From: Rhodamnia argentea
Lineage: Eukaryota; Streptophyta; Magnoliopsida; Myrtales; Myrtaceae
Direction of reading: 5' to 3'
Assembly: GCF_020921035.1 (NCBI RefSeq)
Contig: NC_063155.1
Location: 30,125,294 to 30,189,293, forward strand
Length of the DNA: 64,000 bases
Shown here in pieces: positions 47,201-58,200 of the stretch (position 1 is the stretch's first letter; each line of letters starts with the position of its first letter). Below the pieces are notes generated by a model. The model made no database searches. It had not been told where the DNA came from and saw only the letters and a list, made by a program, of their open reading frames with translations. The translations under genes and the position numbers were made by a program.

Positions 47201-48971
47201 TCCGTCGCCAAAGTCGATTATCTCACCTTGCGCCACGGTTTCCTCTCGGTACGCAGACCCATGTATCTCGTCTTAATTTCCTCTTATCTTTTCATTTAAA
47301 TTTACACAGAAAGGAAGAAGTAAACCGAGAGGTCAAAGTCAACATGGAAATTTAATGCTTCTTTTTGTCTTTTTTTGTTATATATTTATTATGTTTGTAG
47401 GCCCATTTGTCGTCAAATAAAACATTCAATTTCCAAAAGTATATACAAAGATCCCTGGAGGATGACTTCAAAGTAGTCGTTGGCATCAGGTTGAGCACTT
47501 ACCATCTTGATTTCCTTATAACTTCAATGCTCGACAATTTTGGCTAGTCTCGTATTTGTCATGGAGACCAATCTAACATGTTCTTCTTCTTTTTTTTCCA
47601 TGAACAGCCCTCTCATGTGGTTCATTGTGGTCATCTTTATGCTCGTCGACCTGCACGGTACGATCAATGTCCTAAGAACATCTTTCCTGAATTCATCTTC
47701 TTCAAAATATTCAGCACCTTCGTATGTTGCTGATGACTGTAAATGACAACGACAGGGTGGCACGCGTACCTTTGGGTGTCGTTTATGCCTCTAATGGTAC
47801 TTAGCCTGTGATTCCCCCTTTTTTTTTTGCCTAATGTTTTCCGGCTTCTCATAATTTCTTGTCCTGAAAACTTTGCTGTAGTCACTGAAATCTCGAATGT
47901 TGCAGATAGTGCTGGTGCTTGGGACTAAACTGGAGGTGATAGTAGCGAGGATGGCGCTTCAGCTCCGAGACCAGAGCGCTGTGGTCAAAGGAACGCCGCT
48001 GGTGCAACCCAATGACGATCTCTTCTGGTTCAGCCATCCAAAATATGTCTTGACACTCCTGCACTTCACTTTGTTCATGGTAATGACTCGCCCTTCAATG
48101 AAGGACCCTTCTTTTGCTAATAGCATTTCGCCGACCGGAAACCCTAATTCTCATTTTCTTTTCTCAGAATGCATTTGAGCTTTCTTTCTTCATTTGGGTC
48201 ACGGTACACGGCTCTCTTCTCTCCGCTCCTCATATTACAGAATTATTTTTCGTTCATTCGTCGTGAAAAACTGATGCCTGATAGCCTGAAGCTCTATATC
48301 TTTCAGCTGCAATTCGGGATAAAATCTTGCTACCACGAACATTTGGAGATAATCATTGTTAGGGTGGTGTTACCGTAAGCTCCCACAATTCCCTCTCCAT
48401 TTTCCATGACTACATACATATGAAATACTGATGCTTCTGGTCTGAACTCACCAGTTTGTGCGATATTTTCCAGGGTTACTGTCCAAGTCCTTTGCAGTTA
48501 CATCACTCTCCCCCTCTACGCTCTCGTAACCCAGGTACCATTTCGCCTAATCTCGACATAAGCACAACCTAATTTGTGAAGTAATCTTGACATCCCTGGC
48601 ATCTTCATCTTGACCTCCAGATGGGATCGCAATTCAAAAGTGCAGTTCTGGAGGAGCAAACGGCGAACGTGATAAAGCAATGGCACGCGGGAGTGAGAGA
48701 GAAGAGGAAGAAACAGAAGGGGGATTCGAGTAGTCATGGCCGAGAGGACTATTCATCGACCACTAGGTATAGCGAGACGACGACCTCGGACATGTCTTCC
48801 TCCCACCATCGAACGCTCACGTTTGCTGAGTTTTCCAGCACGGCCGAAATCACCGAAGAATGTCAAGAAAGCGGCTCCAATCGTGAGCTTGGCCGAAACG
48901 TTGAGGCCCCATCTGATTTCGTGCAAATAGAACTGTCGCAACAAGTGACCAAGGACCATGCACAGGCATAG
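44270..48971 (+). CDS. MLO seven-transmembrane protein, MLO3 type
   Basis: Fifteen exons: 44270-44419, 44561-44618, 45112-45374, 45541-45657, 46331-46391, 46988-47076, 47174-47248, 47401-47489, 47608-47657, 47756-47796, 47906-48079, 48168-48203, 48307-48374, 48474-48534 and 48621-48971. They give 560 residues, in phase throughout. The order of family motifs is complete: [136 protein letters not shown] calmodulin-binding helix ([19 protein letters not shown]) and a Ser/Thr-rich tail follow. KLKSVLM and [14 protein letters not shown] match Arabidopsis MLO3 rather than the clade V genes. Exon sizes equal those of the minus-strand MLO gene except the N-terminus, exon 3, the tail and one extra intron (47490-47607). 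The gene is head-to-head with that MLO gene. Confidence 0.94.
46686..46813. repeat. 64-bp tandem duplication in MLO3-type intron 5
   Basis: Two units of 64 bp (46686-46749 and 46750-46813) begin gatcgatagatgcg and gatcggtagatgcg and differ at a few positions. A third partial start (agatcgg) follows. Confidence 0.8.
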
Positions 48972-51900
48972 AGCAGAGAATTAAGTATACATAGGCCAAT
49001 TTTGATGAAGCATAAACAAGAGCCTTTTTTTTTTTTAACTAAAGGAAAATGATGGTTTGATTTCCATTGATTTGTAAATTTGTACATCGCGATGGAAATG
49101 AATCCTCCATTTTTCATCTATTATAGCTTTTATCATCGCCCGTTCTAATGGAAGATATTCCATCATCCTTACATAGAAAAGAAAGAAGTGTGGCAATCGA
49201 AATTTTTTGTACACGTAATTATACTTTGTGCGGGAAAGTGCGGGGAAGCGCATTTCAATTTGATTTGAACCATCTTTGGCTCGAAACAAACGGAGAAGCT
49301 CACAACCAGAGCATAATGTACATCCAAATTCTAGCTCGAAACTGAATTACCACTAATTCTAAGGCCTAGAGCTGGAAGCGATCTTAGAAACCAATCGCGC
49401 TGTAGTTAAGCTACGACATAGCAATTGATAAGCATAGTCCATATCTAAAGCCAACACCAAATGGACTGGTAGGAACAGAACCTTGAAAGGTCCAAGTCTT
49501 CAGATCCGGCCCATAGCAAAAGTTAAATTTGCTTTTGCTTTTCTTTGTCGTTTCGTGAATTTAGCTAACATTTTCTGATTTTGCGATTTCCCTTTTGTTT
49601 TTTTGCCCTCTCTCCTTTCGCTATGAATCATCAGTTCATGAAAAAACACGCCCGACAAAAACGTCCGTACGATTGGACGTGGCCTTCTCAAAGTTATCGA
49701 AACATGTCGGCCTCCTCTCTCGCTCTCGGATCCGTCAAGTCCCCGACTTGGACGAGAGCACTAGGGAGGCCGACACGGCTCTCTCGGCCCATGGCGGCCC
49801 CCACGAGTCGGGCGATCGACATGGGGGAAACGAGACCGATCTCGATTCGATTAGCGCCTAATCGATAGCACGGCCGATTAAGCACTTGATTAAGATGTTC
49901 CAACCGCAATTTTGGCCAATTAGCTGCTCAATTATTCGAGCCGGAATTGCACCACCAGCTCTTATCCTCCTCAAGTTGTGTATGGCCCAACACGATGGTC
50001 ACATCAAATTTTCTTGGCGACAAGATTTTTTTCGATGTTTTTCCTTCCCTTCCTTTTCGGTCGTGAGGCGACCAATCACAAACTATGCATTGTTTCATGC
50101 GGGAGTTGGGTGCCACCGAATGGCAACATCGACATTAAATGAGGTTGATCCTCGGTCGCAATAACGAGAAACCAAACCCTATGAGGACTTCGAACCAATT
50201 GCGATGGTCCGCCCGCTCTTGCGCTCTCCTATTAGCGGCTCGGCCCAACACCGAAACTCGTTCGGCTCACAAAGACGTCGGTCAAAACACGAGATCATAT
50301 CTAAACTTTTAAGGACGAAATATCGAGACGATGAAGAAGCCCAGGGGTCTTGTTCGGTATTGGAAAAATCTTGGTTGAGCAACACCTTTCCAAAGATCAA
50401 AGACGTTTCGTGGATTTTCCCGATTCGGCGAAGGAAATCTAAGCACGGAAACGCTAATTAAGGGTGTAATCCGGACTGAAAAATGACGAAAGGAATGTGA
50501 CCTCCCAGCTTTTGGAGACCGTCCACGAGGGTGGGGAGTGGGGGAACTTTGTTAAAAGCTGCGCTGGGCGATGGCAGTGATGCGAACCCCCAAAATTGCA
50601 AGTTCGCAATCATGCTGATGCCATATGTCTCCCCGCTTTGGACCCACCTTCCTCGACTAACCGCTTTTACGTGGCATCAAAATCTTCGGACTTATATTCA
50701 TGTGACACGTTTATCATCCATCAAAATTCTATCGAATAAAATTCGGGTTAATACGGCTTCATTTTTATTTTACTTAAGTCATATGGGTCTTACGTCAACA
50801 TCGCTTGCCTTCCGTCATCGTCCATGTAGTTAGATATTTAATGAGGCTCATTAATATTAACGGAGGATAAACGTGTCGCACATGTACATGTCTGGAAGTT
50901 TTGATGTTACCAAAATGAAAATTTAGAGTAAATGAGCCGCAACGAACATAGTTTAGGGTTTTTTTGGGTTTTTCCCCATTGAATTTACCGAGTTTTCTAT
51001 TTCGGATCGGTCTAAATCCTTAAAAAAAAAAAAAACACCCTCAATTTTAGGTCCAATATTAATTTTTCCCTAAATCATCAATTTTCACTCTAGCCCCATG
51101 TCTGTCCCTTAGGTTATGGACAATGGTTTCTTCAACACCGTCAACACCGGGAGGCCGTTGTTATTTCATACGAAGGTAAGAGTATTGGTGAATATGCGAG
51201 TTTTGATATGGAACCTCAATCTAACCCTAATGTTTATTATTGTGAAGATACTAGTGGTGATTTTTGAACTCTGGATCAAATTTTGGACTATAATGGGAGT
51301 TTGTGATATTTTCTCGGAGAAATTAAGTTGGAGCTAAAATTGAGATTAGACCCGAAAGTTAAGAGATTTTTTTAGAGAATGAAGCCATTTCAAAGCAAAA
51401 TTTTCTTTCTTGGGCATGACTTGCCAAAAGCTGCCCCTCGTGCAATACATCTCGAAAAACATTTCATGTTTCATTGAAGCTCCTCTTTGCTAGAAATCTC
51501 ATGATTGATTTTCCAGAGGAGATAATCACATGCTCAAAAAACTAAATAAGATGGACTTAAGAACTGTGAATTCACTTACTCCTACTAAGAAAGTGCTTCG
51601 ATCTGTTGACGAAGAGCATCTGATTTCATATGACATTCAATCCCGCATCGAGATTCAATCAAGACCACCCGAAAAAGCTCCATCCGTCATGGTCCGAAGA
51701 TGGACAGCCGCACCGTAATCCCTCGATGAAAGGGGTAAAATCGTAGCTTTCGGTTACGAAATAATCTCTAGTCTCTTATAGACCAACTCAAGACCACGTT
51801 AGTCGACTTGTTAAACGCATGCAAAAACAATTATGCTATGGATTGTATTACTAATCATAAGGGAAGAAGGGCTGAAAAAATTATCAAAGAAAGTCTTAAA

Positions 51901-52560
51901 TTTATTCCATTTTTTTATCGAGAAAATAAGGTATTTTGCAAAACGCGACTGTGGGGACGTGAAGACGTACGGCGAAGGGTGAGCCCAACATCGGTGCGCA
52001 GGGCGTTTTGCGTCGGCGGGCGTGGCGGTCGCCGCACGAGAGCGTCGGGGGACTGGGGATTTCGTCGCGGCTTAATAAAGAAGGGTACGGCAAATGCGGG
52101 CGATCCGAATCCGCTGCTGCTTTTTTGCCCTTTTCGGGTCGGGAATTTCACTTTTCACTTTTAACCCCTCGCCCTCACAATTTCCCGCGTTACCCACGAC
52201 AAATTTTAACAGTGAAACATGCGAATTTCGATTTATAACACTAGTGTAATTGTCGGTGAAAGAACGAGCGCCCACGCATGTTGGTAGCTCTTCTCTTTCT
52301 TTTATTTCTTTTTTCTTTTACTTTCGCTCTGGACATGTCGGGGTCGGAGGGATATGTTCATGTGCCGAGAGTGTCGTGCGGTTCTTGTCACGACCGAGAG
52401 CAGCAGTAGCAGCAGCAGCATGAGTCTCGAGGGACGCTGGGAGCAATAGCGACGGCCCATGAACTCCCTCCTTTTTTTTTTTATCCTTTTGTCTGTTGTT
52501 TTCTTCTTCTCTCGTTTCGTTTTCTCGCTTTAAAACACCATCATCTCCTTTCGACTCTCT
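48972..52560. other. Intergenic, no supported gene
   Basis: This holds the MLO3-type 3' region and then unassigned sequence. GC-richer patches at 49680-49860 and 51950-52100 give overlapping frames on both strands without recognisable domains. Confidence 0.3.
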
Positions 52561-52565
52561 CCCTT

Positions 52566-52589
52566 TCTCTCTCTCTCTCTCTCTCTCTT
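52566..52589. repeat. (CT)n microsatellite
   Basis: A CT run. A (GA)n run follows at 52801-52827, so the 235 bases between them are bounded by inverted simple repeats. Confidence 0.9.
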
Positions 52590-52800
52590 CTGCACTTGCT
52601 GTAAACTTCTGCGAGGCGAACGCTTCAGGATCAGCATGGCAATGTCGCCAAGCCAAAGCTCCGTGAAGATGATGGGGTGGGGGGTAGAGAGAGGGTGGCT
52701 TGAGAAAAAAGAATGGGGGGCGTATGAAAGAAGGTGGGGGGCTGATAGTAAAAATTAAAAAATTATGGGGGCAAAAGCATAAAAAAGTTAAAAAAGAAGG

Positions 52801-52827
52801 AGAGAGAGAGAGAGAGAGAGAGAGAGG
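52801..52827. repeat. (GA)n microsatellite
   Basis: AG/GA run of about 27 bases, inverted relative to the CT run at 52566-52589. Confidence 0.9.
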
Positions 52828-54029
52828 GGAATGAAGGGAGTGGGGCTTGAGATGCAGCGCCAAAGGCGCAGGCGAATTGATAGGACCGCTCGCCAACGTC
52901 AGTCCCTCCCTCTTCGTCGCGTGCGCTTCATTCGTCACTATTTCTTTCTTACTCCCTCTTCTTTTTACTTATTTACTAATTCCCCCCCATCACTCCCCTG
53001 TTTTTTCCTCAATTTTTCTTTTTTAACTGTCAGTTCTACGACGACGGAAGCAAAAAAGAATTACCGCACAAGTAGGATTCAGCGACCGACAAGGAAAAGA
53101 AAAATATTTTATCTTAACTTACGAGGTGATGGTGAGAAAGGTAGACCGTATGTCAGAATCGTATAGTAGCGTCCCACGCATGGGATGAATCATCGGAACT
53201 TCGGCTCTTGCATTGTTGACCTACGCTTCACACAGTGTCTTGACCCGACTTGTTGGCGCCGACGTACCCTCGACACGTCCATAGTTTTTAATTTCGATAC
53301 ATCCACCGATAAAAAAGTTTGAACAGAAAATATTATACCCTAGCAATTTATCTTGAGTACATTTTATTTTTCCTCTCGAAAAAAACCGACGAGTCCATTC
53401 ATTCATTCAATATTTCAATAACGTGTTTGATTTACATTATGAGATTAGACATTTAAGACGTAAATAAAGAATTGCACCGCGGATGGAGCTAAGTGATCTA
53501 GCTATAATGAACCGTAAAAACTATATTTTCACCACACACACACACATCCAAAAGGTGGTAAAAGGTGATTACTTTACAGGGCTTTTTCTATTCGTTTTCT
53601 TCAGAAGCATAATCACTCCCATATACTTAACGCATCTTGGTAGCTTTATCTGAAAAAACCAAAGTATTTTTCTTTAGATTCTGGGTTAATAATCAGGGGA
53701 TGTGTGCGCGCGTGTGTGTTTTTTTTCCCACTATGATATCATCCAACTTCCGGCTTCAATTACTGGCTATTCTTGATGTCCAGACAGCTCTCTGGCTCCA
53801 GTTAATGCAGCTAATCATATTTCCACAGTATAAAATACTGCTAATGCATCATGCGTTGATTAGATTATTTCCACTTGGTCATCTAAGTGTGATAGTTTTA
53901 CAGCTATTTCCAATTGTTGGTTGCTTCGAAAAGTGTCGAGGGACATGGCAGAAAAAGAAAGAAAGAGGCATCTCATTCCTTCCATCATCACCTAAATTAG
54001 AAGCTCTCAAGGCCTCAGCTGCATAAAGG

Positions 54030-54060
<31 letters not shown>

Positions 54061-54284
54061 GGCTGTGTGTTTAACAGTAACGCGCCCGGAGGAGAGAGTA
54101 GAGAAGGGTGTCTGTGGGTATTACAGAAGGAACAAAGAGTGATGAGACAAGAGAATGGACTGGTTGGGCTCTGAGTCACTGAGTCCCAACAACTAACAAC
54201 ACCACCCGGCTCGCCCCACCTTGGTTGCTGCCAAAACCCCCTCTTGACCCCACCCCTTCTCTTTTGTATTCGATATTAACATTC

Positions 54285-54321
<37 letters not shown>

Positions 54322-54880
54322 GTCGAAGCGTGGACAGAAGAAAAAAAACAAACTTTACTTTATTCAAAATGGTCCATTTTCTTGGACCAGTTTCTTTTTG
54401 TGACCATTTAAGTGGATACATGTATGATGCCTTCTTTTGGGGCTCTAAAGAATGGAGTTGAAGCTGGGGTTGGTTGGTTCTAATGCAGTTGCGCTTGTTA
54501 TTTAAATGAGAGAATACTTTCAGTTCCATAAAATTCCCCCAGTAGAATGAGCTATTTGTGACTTTCTTCATGCTGGGAATAACTTAAAGGGGAAAAAAAA
54601 TTCTCACTTTTTGTTGCATTGAACAAAAACCAACCTTTTGTTTTGTCTTTGTGGAAAGCTTAATGAGTACAGTCACAGGAAACAATCAAAAGGGTGGGAA
54701 AAAAAAAACAAAAGGAAAAAGTTGTTATTGAGCATGAAAAAGAAAAAGTTAAAGCTAAGGCAACAAAGCAAAGTAGTGTGGGTTCTGTACCGTCTTGGCT
54801 TGTCCCCCCACTGAACACAGTCTCTCTCTCTCTCTCAAATTGGGCTTTTTATTTTTAATTAAAGAAATTCTTTTGGCTTT
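52828..54880. other. Far upstream of ARF4, no supported gene
   Basis: Low-complexity and AT-rich sequence. A short CA run lies at 53534-53546, GA at 54037-54060 and CT at 54287-54316. A GAGACA auxin-response-element core occurs at 54144-54149, but a single hexamer is weak evidence. Confidence 0.3.
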
Positions 54881-55206
54881 TGTTTGGTGCTTCCCATGGA
54901 TATGTCTGTCTGCTGCTACTTCTGCTCCCTCATAACAGTACCTGCAAATGGAGGAGGAATCACTCTATGATTTCCTTTGCTATTATTTGCCTCACCTCCT
55001 TTTTTCCTTTCTCATCTTCCACTTACTCATTTTTGTCCAAACAATTCAGTCCTCTTAATTATGATTTGAGCTCATTTCCCACTTTCACGCCCTCCTGATT
55101 GCTCAAAGGTTTCATCTTTCTTGATGTTCCACTCTCCTCTCAGCAAAAAAACTGGATTTTTGGTTGAGCTCGTGTTGAACGTCAATTGGAAGGAAAGTGG
55201 GTGTTC
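54881..55206 (+). promoter_or_regulatory. Probable 5' leader of ARF4 with two upstream ORFs
   Basis: Two ATG-started upstream ORFs lie here. 54896-54970 has 24 codons plus stop. 55124-55222 has 32 codons plus stop, is out of frame, and overlaps the main ATG at 55207. Whether both are in the transcript depends on the unknown start site. The context of the second (ttgATGt) is weak. Confidence 0.45.
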
Positions 55207-58200
55207 ATGGAAATTGATCTGAATCATGCAGTGAGTGATGTAGAGAACGCCGGCAATGCATGTTGTGATGGGCATCGTGAGAAGGGCAATGGTTGTCTCC
55301 ACTGTTTGTCTTCCACTTCTACAAACTCTTCATCATCATCCTCCTCATCCACTGTGCCTTCCTCAATCTACTCTGAGCTCTGGCATGCTTGCGCTGGACG
55401 ACTCACCTCACTGCCCAAGAGAGGGAATGTGGTCCTGTACTTCCCACAAGGCCACTTGGAGCAAGTTGCCTCAGCTTCTCCTTATTCGCCCATGGAGATG
55501 CCCACCTTTGATCTTCAGGCACAAATCTTTTGCAGAGTCGTGAATGTTCAGCTACTGGTGAGTGCTCCCTGCTTTTGAAGTTCTCTGGCAGATGAAAACG
55601 TTGCTTCTTCACGTGCCTCTCGCCAATTGCACTTTCTGTTGCACAGGCTAATAAGGACAATGACGAGGTATACACTGAAGTCACATTGCTTCCTCAACTA
55701 GAGGTATGCGTTTCTTAAGCAACCCATTCGCTTAATCATGTGTCATTTACTTTTCATATTTTTGGAGGTAGGGGTATTGTTACACTATAGCTGGCTCTAT
55801 AGGTGGCTTTCTGGGTAAGAATTTTGTTTCAGGGATCAAGAACAAAAATGTATTGCTCTCTTGAGTATGGCACAAATTCTGTTTCTAATGCAGATGACGG
55901 ACTTTCATTTACTTTGTAGCTGGTAGGGTTGGATTCTGATGGCGGAGCTCTTGAGGAGCTGGGGGTAGATGAGAATGATATTGGAGGATCACCTCCAAGA
56001 TCAACCCCTCACATGTTCTGCAAGACACTCACAGCTTCTGATACTAGCACCCATGGAGGGTTCTCTGTCCCACGTCGAGCAGCTGAAGACTGCTTTCCCC
56101 CTCTGGTATTACCGTGATGTTCTGTTTTAGCTTCTTTGTTGCTAGGTTCCTCCGGGTTTTAGCAAGAGCTCCTTGTACAGAAGCTGAAGTCTTTAGGTTG
56201 CAGGACTATAAGCAGCAAAGGCCTTCTCAGGAACTTGTCGCCAAGGATTTGCATGGAGTCGAATGGAGGTTTCGCCATATTTATAGAGGTAATGTCTTGA
56301 ATCTCATAGTGTAAATGCAATTTGATGTCCAAGTTGTTAAAGGTAGGTGTTTGCCGTTCCTCAGGTCAGCCAAGAAGGCATCTACTTACCACAGGATGGA
56401 GTGTTTTTGTGAGCCAAAAGAATCTTGTTTCTGGAGATGCGGTGCTTTTCTTGAGGTGCATATGCTGATTCCTTTGTATTACTCAACTCTTTGGACAGGA
56501 TAGTCAGCAATAGTCGTGATACTGTCACTTGTAGAAAGGATGAAATGTCCAGTCAAATTTTCTGAATAATGAGCTTACAAAGAAAATCGCGTTCCTGTCC
56601 TTTGACTATATGTCCACTAAATCATTTTAGGGGAGAAGATGGTGAACTGAGATTGGGGATAAGAAGAGCGCTTCGACCAAGAAACGGTCTTCCTGCTTCA
56701 ACTGTCAGTGACCAGAATCTGTGCCCTGCCATTCTTTCAGCTGTCGCTAGTGCTGTATCCAGCAAAAGCGTTTTTCATGTATTCTACAGTCCAAGGTAAT
56801 TGTAACTCAGAAATGATGGATTTTTCAATTTTGTGGTCATGACCCTGGACCTATTTGTATCACCCCTTCAATCGAACCCGTGCAATATTTGACTCACATA
56901 AGACCAACTTCTTATCAAGAAAGAGAGATCAAAAAATTAATCTTATGCTTATGCAGTCTAAAATGTTGTTGTGATGCTAAAACTGAGTACAAGCATTTAA
57001 AATGAGGATTACTTTTTCTACCAACATAGGGAAAAGATCAAAAGGGTTTCATTGTTGACTGTGAGAATCATATTGTGGCATGTTGCTCTTTATGAAATGC
57101 CGGTTGAACAATGGGTTAGGTTTTGATCCCATGAGTCTATTCCAACCTCAGCCGAAGAGAAAAGGTCGAGCAGTGAAAAGTGAAGAAAGATTGTGGAGTT
57201 GTGTACAATACACAATTATAGGGATTGTACTTGTTGCAACAGGACAGTGTAGTCTTAGATTGGGACTCACTCGGCAGTCATACAAAACGGCTAAGATTTT
57301 ACGTATTATTGACTTTTGACCATTGCAAGAACTTGATAGTGTTGCCAACAAGGCAGTGGCTGATTATAATATTTTTTTCAGAGAAATAGTAGCAGCCTTT
57401 GAATTTACAGCATCAACCATAGCTGTGTGTTCCACTTTCAACTGAGAATCCTGAGGGCGAGAGATCTCACATGTGGTCATTACCTATAGTCTGTGCTTGG
57501 AATAGTTCGTCATATGAGTTCCTTTGTAGTCTCATGTACACAGATTGGAGACTGGTCGATCTTTCAGTGTAGTTGAATCACTGGATTCTTAAGTATTAGT
57601 TGCCAAGAGTTCCATGTCTTACCATTCAAGTGACATGCCTTACTTGGCTGTAGGCCTATAACTCTGCCATTGACTGTACAAGGGTTTCATGTTCCAGAAA
57701 TATCAAACAGGAGCCTTTACTCGAAATCGATTCTCTCTTCTTCATTTACGCTTGACTTGTAAATGTGTTGACCTTTGAGAACACTTGACTTGTAAATTGG
57801 TGCGACACTTGAATGGGGTATACTTCCTTTCCAGGCAACTATATTTGCTTTCTGATAAAATGGCAAATGCAGGGCAAGCCATGCAGAGTTTGTCATTCCC
57901 TATCAGAAGTATGTCAAAAGCATCAACAACGTGATATGCATCGGGACAAGGTTCAAAATGAGAGTTGGCGCAGATGATGCACCGGAAAAGAGGTTTGTCT
58001 ATGGCAATATCACATGGCGGAAATAATCTCTGTTCTTACTTTTCAAGCCACCTAGTCTATCTGAATGCATATTCTGTTCGGTTGTTTTTAAGGTGTACCG
58101 GTGTAGTGACTAGGATAGGCGACTTGGATCCGTATAGGTGGCCCAACTCAAAATGGAGATGCCTAATGGTAAGCATTTGCTGCCAGAGATATGGTTGGCT

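Noticed and set aside
49500-50460. Cluster of medium open frames downstream of the MLO3-type gene
   Set aside because: GC-rich sequence gives overlapping frames on both strands. There is no domain, start context or splice pattern.
52318-52938. 206-codon minus-strand open frame
   Set aside because: It is composed largely of simple CT/GA repeats read as SL/ER runs, so it is low-complexity rather than coding.
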